Source of the DNA: Gadus chalcogrammus
Taxonomy: Eukaryota > Chordata > Actinopteri > Gadiformes > Gadidae
Length of the DNA stretch: 64,000 nt
Assembly (NCBI RefSeq): GCF_026213295.1
Contig: NC_079412.1
Coordinates: forward strand, 18,207,234 to 18,271,233
Direction: 5' to 3'
Part shown: positions 1-61,794 of the stretch, piece after piece
Layout: every line of letters starts with the position of its first letter
How positions within the stretch are numbered: the stretch's first letter is position 1
Notes under the pieces: generated by a model
Databases searched by the model: none
Seen by the model: only the letters and a program-made list of their open reading frames with translations
Told to the model about the DNA's origin: nothing
Translations under genes and position numbers: made by a program

Positions 1-542
1 TAGATGAGGCTCATTTGTGTGTCACTTTCAAATGTATTACAACTTGTTGTGTATTAGGAATTTTGCTTATCAAAATCACTGCCTTACTTTCCCAAGGTTT
101 AGGTGGCTAATGTAGAAACGAGTTTTAAACGAATGACAGCAATGCTTTTCTTTATATTAAACCACATAAACAGATCCATTTTTTAAGCTGGCCGTGGGTC
201 ACGATGGCGAAGTCCGTCAGACGGTAGGAGGGGAGGGAGATAAGCTTCGGGTTTCAGCTCTGCTGGGGGTCTAGGGGACGGACCGGTATTTAGCAATATA
301 CGAAGATTCATAGGGGCCAAGCTGGACATAAAACCGCGGTGCTCGGCCTGACGCGGTGGGTGCTAATTGCAGACAGGGGCCCCACGTTGGATTCCACTTT
401 GATTTCGGAAGGTTGGCTGCATGGTTCCATAGACTCTCTGGGAACATCTCACTCACACACAGACACCCCTGAGCCATCGAGAGACGCGTCTGCGCCCTTT
501 CTTTATTTCTCACCCAAGGTCCTGCATGTCTAATATTTAGAC
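1..542 (+). promoter_or_regulatory. col2a1: col2a1 upstream flank, probable promoter and 5' UTR
   Basis: This stretch precedes the col2a1 start codon. Bases 1-180 are AT-rich and unremarkable; 180-360 are richer in G and C and probably contain the proximal promoter. I cannot place the transcription start and see no perfect TATA box at a sensible distance. Short open frames on both strands here show no recognisable protein. The assignment rests only on position. Confidence 0.4.
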
Positions 543-25056
<24,514 letters not shown>

Positions 25057-25160
25057 AGAGAGGAACAACGAGAACCCCCTCCCGCAGAAAGACCAAAAAG
25101 AAAATTAAATAACTCGACCATGAAACATCACACACAAACACAACACACACACACTTCCAC

Positions 25161-25166
25161 AATAAA
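25161..25166 (+). terminator. col2a1: col2a1 proximal poly(A) signal candidate
   Basis: A perfect AATAAA about 105 bases after the stop. Use is unknown. Confidence 0.45.
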
Positions 25167-26487
25167 GAAGACAGGAAATTAGAAAGAAAATTGATACTTT
25201 TATTTCTCTCTCTCTCAAACAAAACTAAAAGCAGAGTGCTCTCCCCTGTTGTTACGTCTCACCGGGAGTTAGCACTGATGGGCAACCGCAATATCTGTCC
25301 ACCACACTAGCCCTCCCCGTCAGGCACGCTCCCTGAAATCCAGTCATGTTTCCCCCCCGGGCCCCCCGGCCCCACACCACCGACCACGGGAACCAGAGCC
25401 ACAGAGGACGACCAGAGGACCAGAACAAAGCATGTGATGGAGGACAGAAACATGACTGGATGTCACGTATGTACTGTCTTCATGGGCAGCGTTGAGGTGG
25501 GACTGTGCAGGGTCATTCTCTTTCATGACGCAAGACAAGACAAGCCCCTCCCACTACAGAACAGCAACGACCCCTGACCCAGTCCTGCTTCGCCTACCTG
25601 TCTCCAGCCTCCCTGACCCCCAAAAACACAACCAAATGTAGACCAAAGCAATATTTTCAGCAATAATACAAAAACACATCCAGCAAGCAGATCACTCCAG
25701 ACTCCATCTTGAACGGGAGTGAACAGCTGTTACTGTGTATTATAAATCCTTGGTTCTCGTGTTGTAAAAGTCTGTGTTTATAGGCAACCAGATGGTTTTT
25801 ATATATATATATATTTCCACATTACGTGTGTACATGTGTCTAGACGCACACCAACACTTTGGAAAGTGAGGTTTCATTTGGGGACTTGACTGGCCCTGAA
25901 AAGAAGGCGTTTTCACCCAGGCTTCATGCATCCAAACAACAAATTTGAGGAAAATCTGCTTTACTTTTACTGTAGCCATCCTGCTTGTTTAAAGCTACCT
26001 CATGCAAAAAAAAAGAAGAAAAAACAGAAACAAAGTGAAAATGTCTTCCTTAAATCCGCGCGGACCCAAAATATCGAGTGGATGTGGGCCGGGCGGCCAT
26101 CTTTGCTTTGGAGCTCTCTTTCAGAAGGTGCTACGAGTTCTAGAAGTCAAGTCTTCAACATTGTTTTTCAATGCCCCTCCCCCCTCCTAACCCCCCTTTG
26201 ACCCCGCCCATCGATTCCCACTAACCTCACACTACACATACACACCCCACCCTGGGAGACAGGTACGGGAGAAGGGGATTGTGGGTAGGGTTCCCTGGAG
26301 TCCATATCTCCCAGTTGAAAGATGGGACTCCAAGTGGGAAGAAAACTTTGCAACACCAGAGTGGGTTGTCTCTGTGTGTGTGAGGCTGTGTATATTTTTT
26401 ATTATTAATTTTATTATGACCATGATCATTTTTTTTGTTTTTTGTTTTTTTTTGTTTTGTTACACCTTTAATTGATGTAAATTGAAA

Positions 26488-26493
26488 AATAAA
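26488..26493 (+). terminator. col2a1: col2a1 distal poly(A) signal
   Basis: A perfect AATAAA follows a T-rich stretch, with a TTTTGTTTTT downstream element at about 26517. It is the last strong signal before the intergenic gap and gives a 3' UTR of about 1.45 kb. Confidence 0.65.
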
Positions 26494-26515
26494 TGGAAAA
26501 TCCAAAATAACTTTG

Positions 26516-26626
26516 CCTTTTGTTTTTCATTGACAGTTTGATAGAACCAGATAGGTTGATTCAAAACCATTCATGCCTGATTTAACTGAAATCATTGAGG
26601 TCAAGTCATACACAACGTGGAGGGTA

Positions 26627-26659
<33 letters not shown>

Positions 26660-27769
26660 CCTGTAGTTTCATGACAGACGTGAATCAATTAAAAATATAA
26701 CCGCAAGCGGTGATTAACAGGGTCCGCGGAAAATTAAAAGTCAAGAACACACTAATGGAAGATATATATATAACATATAATTGTCATATTTAAGGAAAGA
26801 TATTCCTCTTATAAACCTGAATTGCAGCCTCATTCACATTGTCAAAATGTCTATTGATAAGCACACAACATCCAGAAAACTTCAAGCACACATTTCTCAA
26901 GTGAATTAAGGGCTTTCTTCAAAGCATATACCTGAACAATCTTTGAAATTCTGGGGAAATTAAACATTGGTAGTCAAGAACACTAACGGAAGAAATATAA
27001 ATATGACAGTTAATTATGAAGGATAAATGGTTGACAAAGAAGTTCCCCATAATGCCATACTGTGTCTTGGCAGTCAGATTCTTGGAAACTAATGAGCTGG
27101 AATGTTGATTTCCTTGATGAATTTCAGGTGCTGTTCAATGTTGTGTTTCCTAAATGAGTGGCAATGAGTTCATTGTCAAGTTCAGCTTGTTCATAATGCT
27201 CTAATCATGGGTTTTATAGATGCATCTGATTCTAGAGATTAATATTATGAAAGAATTTTGAGTCGGGGTCATTCTGGTGAGGAGAAATAAGCCTAATTCG
27301 TGATTTTTTACAATAGTGCCACCTTTGGGTTCAGTACCACAAATATGGGTTTGTGGGTAGTGGGGGTTATTGGTAACCATCCATTTGAGCGGGAAAAAAA
27401 ACGTCACAGAAACAATAGGGGACCAAGCAACTTCTCTGCTCGGACCCCTATTGAAGTGCTGAATGGAATTGAAGTACCTGGGTAAGGAAGGATGGATGAC
27501 TCCTTTTAGACTGAACAGGCACCAATCAATGACAAGAACTTTATGACTGAAATGATGTAGATTGTACGTTAGCCTTTCAATCAACCGTAGAAATCCAATT
27601 ACATCCCCGAAAGCATTCCAATAGATCTAATCGATATTTACTATTTACCGCACTCCGTAAGTGATTTAGCAGATGCTTTCTCCCTACTGAGCCTACAGCA
27701 GGCACCCAATACCTATAAACTGGCTGAACTCTGTAAACCATGGAGGAAAAACACGTAGACACGTTGAAA
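26516..27769. other. intergenic interval between col2a1 and aaas
   Basis: No gene is supported here. It contains a (GT)14 run at 26631-26658 and a diverged duplicated motif: AGTCAAGAACAC with following GGAAGA and AT-rich sequence near 26740 and again near 26972. The two convergent genes' 3' ends are separated by about 1.25 kb. Open frames of 60-127 codons have no recognisable domain. Confidence 0.7.
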
Positions 27770-27789
27770 TCTCAAATTCAAAAATGTCC

Positions 27790-27795
27790 TTTATT
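27790..27795 (-). terminator. aaas: aaas poly(A) signal
   Basis: AATAAA on the minus strand (TTTATT on plus), about 290 bases past the aaas stop and the first perfect signal found beyond the CA tract. Confidence 0.65.
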
Positions 27796-27921
27796 ACTAT
27801 CGCCAAACTAAATTAATTGTCAAAAAACTGCAAGGTGACATTTGAATACAAATGGATGAGCCTTGAGAAATTCTTATGAATTGACCACTGTATATAAACG
27901 GTTTGGCATTGGGCAGGAAGG

Positions 27922-35361
<7,440 letters not shown>

Positions 35362-35654
35362 CTGCAAGAGATCACAGTGGTCACACAAGTGTGCGCTGAC
35401 CATACAAATAGTGCTGTCCACAATGCATGGATAACACAACCATAACAGTATCAATGACCCACCAGATGTGAGCGCTACCTTGTTGGCTAACTAGCAATGT
35501 CCTCGCTCAGGCTCAGTTGCATTTTGTTACGTTACTCATCATGTATTATCTGGAGGAACATAATGAGCAACCTGTTTTTAACAGCTTACTGAAAGTTGAA
35601 GGTTTCTAGATGAAGTCAATCCATAGAGAGTAAATCCATTGGTAAGTCACTTAC

Positions 35655-35745
35655 TATCCCGCCGAATACAATACAACACTACCGGAACCGGAGCCTGGGA
35701 GGTACAAACACTGCGCGGCTCAAAAAGCCGTTGTGGAAACTGTTG
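35655..35745 (-). promoter_or_regulatory. aaas: aaas first noncoding exon and promoter
   Basis: A minus-strand GTAAGT donor lies at 35654-35649, and an acceptor (CTCTTGCAG) precedes the ATG-bearing exon at 35361, implying an upstream noncoding exon ending at 35655. ACCGGAACCGGAG at 35681-35693 resembles tandem ETS-family sites typical of housekeeping promoters without TATA. The 5' limit is a guess. Confidence 0.5.
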
Positions 35746-36029
35746 CCCTCTTCAGGATAAATTATTAAGTAAATTCATACTTCAACCGTAGAAAGAACTA
35801 TGAGTACAATCCTATAATCCGGAAATTCGACTATGTCGTTTTCCCCCAAAAAATGACAAATGCCTCATAGATGGACAATTTATAACTCACAATATTTCTG
35901 GATATACAAAGAATGAAGTCATTATTTATTAATTTATTTATTATTTACTATGATGCTTTTGTGTTTTGGGATTTTTATTTATTTATTTATCTCGCTGCAA
36001 TGTACGACCGTGATGTTACTGGCAAAACA

Positions 36030-36285
36030 ACAAGAAAAGAGCGAGACTCGCGCCCCCTGGTGGCGCGCAGGCTGCAGCTCGTGACGTCAATTCAGCACTC
36101 TGAAGGAGACAGCTCCCTCCCCCCACACCGCGCGTCTCCCCTTCCATGGGTCCCCGGTTATTGATAACACAATTTGCCCGCTGGGATTCGTTCTGATAAC
36201 GTGAACGCGTGGTTTGTGAGTCGAGTGGACCAAACAAGAGACTACCTGCGCCGACAAAACAACGACTTATTTATAATTTCTGCAA
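36030..36285 (+). promoter_or_regulatory. map3k12: CpG-rich stretch, candidate map3k12 promoter and noncoding first exon
   Basis: Local CpG density rises from about 36030 and the stretch ends at a plus-strand GCAA|GTAAGG donor (36285/36286). It faces away from the aaas promoter, as expected for a shared head-to-head promoter region. The acceptor it would join is uncertain; candidates are GTTGCCCAG at 37481 or CTCCTCAAG at about 37659. Confidence 0.4.
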
Positions 36286-36916
36286 GTAAGGTCCTGCAAA
36301 CCGGAACACACCCCTTCACTTGACAACGCGACATCAACCAAGGCAAAAAGGTATTGGAATGTCATCCTATCAATGAATGCTGGTTAAATAAGAAATTGGG
36401 CACTGTGTGACGTTCAAGCATGATGCCTTCCCTTCATGCGGTACACACTGTCCACAATGCACCAATGAATCGCGGTTGCCAAAGGCAAATAAGCGTCGAT
36501 TATTGTTGCAGAAAATGATACATATGCAGTAGAGAGATAGCCCATGTTACGAAATATTTGTGTTGATGCCAACATTCAGTAAATCTACAGGCGCTGCGGC
36601 AGTTTTACTGTGTACGGACTGTAGTGGGATTTGGGCTTCGATTCATGCACGTCGGCTATGATGCTACTGAGTGTCATCATCATCGCATCCTTGGTTATTT
36701 AAAGATTGATCTTCCTGCGTTTATGTGCAGTGCTCCTTCCCACGGGCCTGGCGTTATTTTCCATTTCATGCTTCCAGTCCACAGCCTTTGCCGTTCTCCT
36801 CACGCGGTGGTGGTGCAGTACACGAGCCCGTGTAGACTATGTGACTATGTACATGTGCTTTCTGTCTTTCTCTCCTACCTCTCTCTTTTTTGTGCTCTCT
36901 CTCGCATAGGCGCTTT

Positions 36917-37059
<143 letters not shown>

Positions 37060-37728
37060 ACACGCGCACAAGCACACACGCAGATACACACAGCTACACA
37101 CATAAACACACAAACGTTGAAAAGGTTATGCAATTTTTCCAATTTTTTTAGATGCACATAGCTCACGATGCATGGCATGTATGTTTTCTCGAATCGTCTG
37201 TTTGGAGTCCTAGGACAAATACCAGCGATGCTTCTTCGGTGATATTGTTCAACAAAAGAGGGTTGTAAAAAGCACCCCCTCGTAGACAATTTCATTCATA
37301 AAAACCTTGTCTCGTGTCAGTGCGATGGCCTCATGTCCTCAGATATTTTGGTTCGTATTGACACGAATCTGACGGCAGCAGTTCAACCTGCATCTTTTTG
37401 GCTATGATGTAATGCCAAAGATTAGACAACAACATGTATAAAACATGCAATCTTTTATTGTAAGCCTTAGTGTTGCCCAGGTTTGCAGTGCTACTGTGGA
37501 GCTGTCCGGTGCTGAGAGCAGACAAGAGAAGCTAAGCAGTAGTACTACGGCCTTGACAGGCTTTCATGAAAATATAAATCAGTCTCCTCAAATTCTGCTA
37601 GAGACTGACTTTGGACGTGTTCTAACACATCTCATTTCCACACATCTCCTCCTCAAGGTTGACTCTCCTTCTTCTTCCTCCGTCAACCTCCCATCCACCC
37701 TAACCTATCGGAGGTGGGGGACCCCCTG

Positions 37729-46316
<8,588 letters not shown>

Positions 46317-47207
46317 ATTTGCAGGACACCAGGCGACAACCTAATCTACCTTACAGCTGAACAGCCTCCACCACCACCAGTGTCCACCCGTCTGTCAGTC
46401 TGTAGCGCGTCACCGTGGTCACGAATGGGAGGGGGGGGGGGGCAGCATTTAGTACATCACTTCATTAGCGTGTGGCATGTCGTCATACAGCTGGTTAAGG
46501 TGTTTAGCGAGTTTGTCATTAGGTATAGCGATAAAAAGATGACATCATTGTATGTGTCATGAATAGATGTCAGATCGTTTGGCAGCTTGTGACATCAGGT
46601 AAATTACTTTTTTGTGTGTTTATTAAAGGTTTTTCAGAGTTTAGGCAGATAATGACCCAGATACCTTCAGCAGCTGTTCCATGTGTGCAGAAAAAAACAA
46701 CTAAAAAACAGATGCACTCACAAATTATAAAGTCCATGTCTTTTCGGCACCCCAACGCCCCCTGTGGGAGAGGCTTGGTATTCCATACATCTGTGTTAAA
46801 TACTAATAATGTAAATATTAATTACATACCACACATGACAAATCTAAATTTATTTTAAGTGTAAAATAGAATTTAAGACTAAATGTTATGCAGCCCTATG
46901 AACAAATGCATGACTACATGTTAATAATTTATGATGTGTCTGTTTTATATTTTGTGAGAGAGTTTACACTTTTTTAAATACTTGAATTACGTTATCATTT
47001 CGGTTAATGAATATTCTTTTGGGCACTTAACAAAATAATGTCAAACCGAAAATATTATCTAACAGGAAATAATGTAATTTTTTCCTGGGTTTGAAATACA
47101 ATTTGCTTTTTGGGAGGATTTGTATGATTATGAAGATTATCTATTGTTTAAATTTACTGAAGGGAAGTCCGGTTATTCCAATGTAATGTCAATCCCATTG
47201 ATGCCGT

Positions 47208-47395
47208 TTTTTGGTCAAGATTTTTAAATAACGGTTGGTAGCATTTGGTGTTTCAGCGAAGCAGGACTGAAATTGAATGCTTTTAAGGTGCTGCATGTGT
47301 TTTCTCAGTACAATGACTTTTGGCTTCTGACTGGACCTGAAAACTCTCGACAAAATGCTACCAACCGTCATGGTCTTGACAACCAAAGACACTCG
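47208..47395. repeat. inverted repeat in the map3k12 3' UTR
   Basis: The left arm includes GGTCAAGA and ACGGTTGGTAGCATTT; the right arm includes AAATGCTACCAACCGT and GGTCTTGAC-AACC. Arms of about 45 nt lie around a loop of roughly 85 nt. This could be a degraded MITE or a stable RNA hairpin. Confidence 0.78.
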
Positions 47396-47826
47396 GGCAC
47401 ATATTAAGACCTAGGATTGTTTAAGAGTCATAGATGACTAAATCATGTAGGCCTTAGAAGCTGAAATATCCCTTTACACTTCCCTATTACAGCAGAGAAG
47501 AATTTTGAAAAACACTGCTCCCCAGTGGTACTAGTAAAAATGTCAAAATAAAAGCAAATATCCTTGGATTAAATTAGATGTATCCTTTTTATACAACATT
47601 GCACATTGTACCGGTGAAATATTAACTATATCAAAATATGAATAAATAATGTATTGGTAAAAATGTGTTTGTTTATAATGCATTGTTCTTGATCCAGCAT
47701 TGAGAGTGGAATGCATTATACTGTAAAACAAGATAAAAATCCTATTTGGTATGCCCAAAATACTCTAATTGCATTGCCCTTGCCCACTAGTGAATTGTGG
47801 TTATGCAAGGCAGATATTTTCAATGT

Positions 47827-47832
47827 AATAAA
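47827..47832 (+). terminator. map3k12: map3k12 distal poly(A) signal
   Basis: Perfect AATAAA; it gives a 3' UTR of about 1.53 kb. An upstream AATAAA at 47547-47552 is an alternative. Confidence 0.55.
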
Positions 47833-47849
47833 AAGAGGCAGATGCACAA

Positions 47850-49015
47850 TGATAGCATGTCACATTTTTATTTCTGTTTAAGCTCTTCAAACAATTCAAT
47901 TGCACCCAAATCTACATCAGTTTGAGAAATCGCACAAAGAAAGTTTCTTCATACTGCAAAGAATAAAAAAACTTTAAAATCCGACCCAGGCATAAAGGAT
48001 AGCAAGAAACTAGTGTTACTTTTAAGAATCTTCTCGCGTTTCTTAATTTAAATACCTCAGCGTGATTCTTATAACAAGACCTACGCGTCTCATGTCTTTC
48101 CCCGCCCCCCCTTGCAGCAGTCCCCAGCCCTGCAGTTAAAAAAAATATTTTCTCTATTTAAAACAAACATTTTTCAATGTTTTTATAATCCTCATTATCT
48201 TGTTAATTTCAGAGAAAAGAAAAATATTTTTGCACACCTCAGGTCTGGCCCCCTTGCAGGAGACATACGGGGAACCTGACCCATCATAATCCGATACACA
48301 ACAATGTTTTGTTAAAAGACCTGATTGAGAAACAAAATGGATGGAAATACAGGAATGACAAAGTTCTCAGCTTAGTTATGCAGCTTAGTATGCTCCATTA
48401 CACTGCCGCCTTCAAATAAATAAATAAAGTAGGATTATAGCAACAACCTTCACACAAATGGTTTCCATACATCTTCAAGTGTACTTAAAAATGATATCCA
48501 CATAACATTACCAACCATGACCCATTCAGGAATTATAGCTTTAGATAACAGTGGCAGCTAGCAAGGGATTATAATAAAGAGTGGTGTATTAAATAAAAAA
48601 TAAATAGGTTTTTTTTAATCAGGGGAGAGAACAGTCAAATCTAGTCGTCTTTTTTTTCTTTTTCTTTTTTTACATTTTCTAAGAAAAATCTGACATAAAA
48701 AACACACGTTTATGTCTTTTCAGATTTTTCCAAAAACGTTTCCGCTATATCAACAAGGTCTTACGGAAAAATACAGTAGAATAAGAGGGGAAAACAAAAA
48801 GAGAAGTTTTTTAAAAACTAGGCAAAAGAGGGAATTTAAAAACAATAAATAAATAAAATATCATTACATCAATGATATAATTACAGCCGAGTAGGTGTGG
48901 AACCAAAATAAAGGAGAGTTCAGAGTACTTAGTTTTTGCATTAAATCCAGTAAGGGAGATCTTTGTAAAAAAGTAGAGGGGGGGTAACATAAGGTGCAAA
49001 TGAAGAACCTCCTCG
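47850..49015 (-). other. pcbp2: pcbp2 3' UTR
   Basis: AT-rich region between the pcbp2 stop and its distal signal, with several other TTTATT motifs and A- or T-rich runs (for example 48600-48680 and 49067-49082). No coding content. Such a long AU-rich 3' UTR fits an RNA-binding-protein gene under post-transcriptional control. Confidence 0.6.
47867..47872 (-). terminator. pcbp2: pcbp2 poly(A) signal
   Basis: TTTATT on plus, AATAAA on minus, about 1.1 kb past the pcbp2 stop and about 40 bp from the opposing map3k12 signal. Confidence 0.55.
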
Positions 49016-52423
<3,408 letters not shown>

Positions 52424-53073
52424 CTGTAAATTAAAATAAACAGAAAACAGACAGATTGAGATCTATTTTATAAAACGTGTATTGCACATTTAGAATGAAC
52501 CAATTGAGCATGCTTAAATAAAATCCAAGCCTGTATGGTTCTGCATCTTCCATGCTACGGTTAGCTTAGCAGAGAGCCCATCACACCGTGGAAAGCATCA
52601 AGAACGCTGACAGCTTCTGGTCGCTATCGATGGAAACCCTAGTATAAAACTTATCTAGTGAACGGCGAGATTGGATCACACATCTTCTAAGCACTGGGAT
52701 AAGTTAATCATGCAAGTCTGTGTCGAGGTGGGTTCGCTGGGAGTAATCCTGCCGATCGTGGGAGTCCGAAGCTACACAAGTAGCCTAGCTCACCTACATT
52801 GATACGATCCAACACTAGCTCCTTCCCAGAGAGCCATGCATGCACCGCACCCTTCACGTTTTACTTGGTCGAATTCTGCACTAATGTCGCTAAGAGGGGA
52901 TGAATACCGATTCCCATGATGGTTTATCCACACATGGAGTGCTTGCGTGAGCCTTGCATGGTTCAGGAAATAGCCGCATCCATTCAATCTGCGGCCTTAA
53001 CAATCAAGCAAAGCGAACCATTATTAACCCACTCTTTCACTGCAAATAAAAAGGCCCATTCATGAATTCTTAC

Positions 53074-53340
53074 CCGATCGGGCAGTCGAAGTGCGGTTTG
53101 GGGGAGGGTAGGGTGGCAAGGGTGGAAGGGGAGAGGTTCGGGAGGGAGTTTTAAAAGGATTCGGGGAAAAGGGAAGAGAAACTGCGGCTCGGTCAGACTC
53201 CACTCTTCTGCTCTGCACAAAAGACAAAATTGATTCAACTTTCACCTTTCAACCTCAACCTATCCCTTGCTTCCTCATGATTGGCCCCGCCCACTAGCGT
53301 GTCCTCAAATCGCGTTGTTTTCACGCTCCCGCATCCATAA
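53074..53340 (-). promoter_or_regulatory. pcbp2: pcbp2 noncoding first exon and promoter
   Basis: A minus-strand GTAAGA donor at 53073-53068 closes a probable first noncoding exon, which joins the acceptor (TTTACAG) at 52424 ahead of the ATG exon. Just upstream lie GGCCCCGCCC (SP1-like, about 53283) and ACGTCAT (CRE-like, about 53339). The start site is not determined. Confidence 0.5.
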
Positions 53341-59130
<5,790 letters not shown>

Positions 59131-59134
59131 CCTC

Positions 59135-59592
59135 ATGCTAAATGTTTTCGACGCTGGGTCCTCTACCCCACCCCCATCCCTTTGCATCCCACGTCTCGAT
59201 GGACCAAACGCTGCAGCGTCACCGTCAGTCTCAAAAAAACTGCGTTTTTTTCCCGGCTGTGAGTCTGTGACGGCTCCCGCTGTAACACGGCGGGCTGCAA
59301 CAAGCCAGCAGCGTTACGCTTGAGCGGCAGCGGGGAATACACGAGGATCGGCCAAAACAAGTGATTCAAGTGAAAATACATCTGCGAAGGAAAGCGAGGT
59401 GGATCGTTTGAGTCTTGTTTTTATTAGGTTTTTAGCTTTCAGGACCGCGTTGTTTACCCATCATCTTAACACGTCCACAGCCCGGTCTCAAGATATGTGA
59501 CGACCGTGTACCATCATGTGAAGAGCTGGATAACTGTCACTGGCCGACCTGCCGCAACACACATCTACCATCGTTCAGAGGGAGATGAGAGA
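59135..59592 (+). other. possible first exon of a gene extending beyond the window
   Basis: A CpG-richer stretch ends with GATGAGAGAAG|GTAAGG, a strong donor at 59593. An ATG at 59586 would open seven coding bases before the intron. No downstream exon is recognisable, so this could equally be a noncoding RNA exon or a CpG-rich element. No symbol can be given. Confidence 0.3.
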
Positions 59593-59593
59593 A

Positions 59594-61780
59594 GGTAAGG
59601 GTTGATTAGGGTTCAATATGGGGTTGGGGGCTGGGGGGGATCAAACATGATCTAGATTCATAAACCAATTATCTTCTATGAGCTTGTCTCGCTTTATTGT
59701 ATCATGCCAATGACAAACAAGAAATAACAAACCATGGAAGTGGTGTATTTCATCCTCATGTCATGTCAACAGCCGGTCCGTGATGGGGCAGCCTCCGGGT
59801 TCATTGCACGGTGTACTTACTTCACCTAATGGTCAGAGACATATCTCTGAGATGACAGGGTTTTCTGGGGAAGGCATGCAAGTTTTGCAACATTGATTAT
59901 TGATTATTTAGGTATGCCACCTTGAGTTGTGATTCCCGACAAATAAATATATAAGTCTTTCTCCATTCATTCACAAATAAAGGCATATCCGTCAAGGAAA
60001 GGATGAATCAAAGTTAGGAAAACGAAATCAGTGCTTCTGTTCTATGGATAGAGCTAGTAATCCTTATGAACATTGAACCCGTTTTGTGTGTGTTTTTAAT
60101 GTCCTGCTGTGCAGACTGCAAATATATCACGAATGACTTCTAATTGTTTTTTAATAAAATATACATATTCTTTATACCTTGAAAATTACAAGGCCTAATA
60201 GTTACAATTATGATCAAAGTAGGCATTTTCTCTCTCTGTATCTTTTCCAAGTCTGCGTCATGCAGGTTAATGACATAGCCTTTCAAGTTTTGTATATTTG
60301 TTTGTTTGTTTTTTGTAGCACCAGTAATACCAACCCCTCCCCCCACGCACAAACACACACACACACACACACAGAAAAATGAAGAAGACGACAAAAATCG
60401 ATGTAAGATGGAATTGAAGGTTGGCCGTCCGGCGCTCAGTGGTTGGCCGAGGACGAGGCCTGCCAGCCCGGCTGTGGATCGATCAGCTAGTCTTCATCAC
60501 CCTGGCTGATGTTGTCGAACAAGACGCCCCGCAATTAAGTGCCCATTATGTTAGTGAAGGACTGATTAATAATTCATCCCCGGCCTGACTAAACCACAAA
60601 TCTGTGAGAGCCACACTGAGGGTGCCGTTCACTGTTGTGAGCCCAACTTCCCTCCTGGAGACTAACAATGATGTATGTTGATGTTTCCTTATGGACTCTA
60701 CTGTGAGTATTTATTGAATGCCGTTTACAATAAGAAACCCATGTGGGAATGAGCAGTGAAGTTTGTTTGAACGACAGTGGAGCAGTGGAGCTCACTGTTG
60801 GGAGTCTAGAGATTACAAAGTGAATCGCCGGAATAAGAGAGTATAGGTGCTAATGAAGCCGTCCCCCGTCTGTGTGAACTCTCAGATCTCTCCCTCGTCC
60901 CCGGGGCCCCGCATCTCATGTCTGCAACGAGGGCCACAGGAAGCATGATGAGGCAGCTTTTTAACTTTTAAAAGGGTGGACTGAAAAAACAAAACAAAGA
61001 GTTGGCCCGCCTCCAGAAGGCTGGACACTTGGGAGAAAGTGAGAACTTGAGTCATGGCGCTGTGGGGAGAACACACCACTACAGTTACAGCCAGATCTTC
61101 ACACTCGTAGATCAACGTGACACACGACACCCCGCGCGGGGGGGGGGGTTCAAACGTGATGTCGGTCACATCACGTCGGTGATTTCCAGTGCCTTGCAGG
61201 GCCGCTCCTGAAACAGCGCAGATTACAAAGTAAGAGCAGATTCATTCATGTGACTGTCCACCTGTTCTTGTTTGGTCTTGAGTCACTGAGATTGCCATGC
61301 AGTCTCTGTGTCATAAGTCATCTCAAATGAGACATACATAGAGTCATCTCAAATGAGACATACATAGAGTCATCTCAAATGAGACAGACATAGAAATCCC
61401 GGATTTGAGATGGAGATGGCAGCTTTCACAGGCCATATGTTTTGAAGGTTTCATGGGGTAAAGATACGTTGATAGCTCTTAGCAGGTGGTCGTGTAGACT
61501 TTGTTCCGGCTCTGTTAAGTCTGAGCATTCCAGCACTAAAGGTTCTTTGAATGGGACTAAAAGCTGTGACACATTTGCTTCAATACAAGGGAGAGAACAC
61601 AGATGTCCCACAGTATCGGCCTAATTGGCACTGTGGTGGACATGGACAATGGCATCTGAAATAAACTCTTCACAATTCTTTAATTCACTTTTTCTCTTTG
61701 TTTTCTTTTCTTGGATTCTCTCTATTCCCCTTCTCGGCTCCTTGGTTCATTTCCTCTTCTCTTCTCTTTTCCTTTCCTTT
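59594..61780. other. noncoding interval with no recognisable gene
   Basis: Contains a short (AC)n run at about 60354-60373 and the 26-bp tandem repeat at 61308-61396. Patches at 60400-60510 and 60870-61220 are GC-richer and could be conserved noncoding elements. No splice-consistent coding frame was found. Confidence 0.6.
61308..61396. repeat. 26-bp tandem repeat, about 3 copies
   Basis: Copies of GTCATCTCAAATGAGACATA plus CATAGA; each contains TCTCA-AA-TGAGA, a small inverted repeat. A related ATTTGAGATG follows the array in the opposite sense. Confidence 0.88.
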
Positions 61781-61794
61781 CCTTTCTTTAAGTA

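Larger units (their letters stand above)
25057..26515 (+). other. col2a1: col2a1 3' UTR
   Basis: Sequence from the stop codon to just past the distal AATAAA at 26488-26493. A proximal AATAAA at 25161-25166, about 105 bases after the stop, could give a much shorter transcript. The UTR holds AT-rich and GC-rich patches but no recognisable coding sequence. Confidence 0.75.
46317..47850 (+). other. map3k12: map3k12 3' UTR
   Basis: AT-rich sequence after the stop, with AATAAA at 47547-47552 and 47827-47832. An inverted repeat spans about 47208-47395. Other frames in it are short and unrecognisable. Confidence 0.65.

Noticed and set aside
37714..37728. Five-codon upstream extension of DLK
   Set aside because: It begins with GTG, not ATG; the first ATG at 37729 aligns with the mammalian DLK start.
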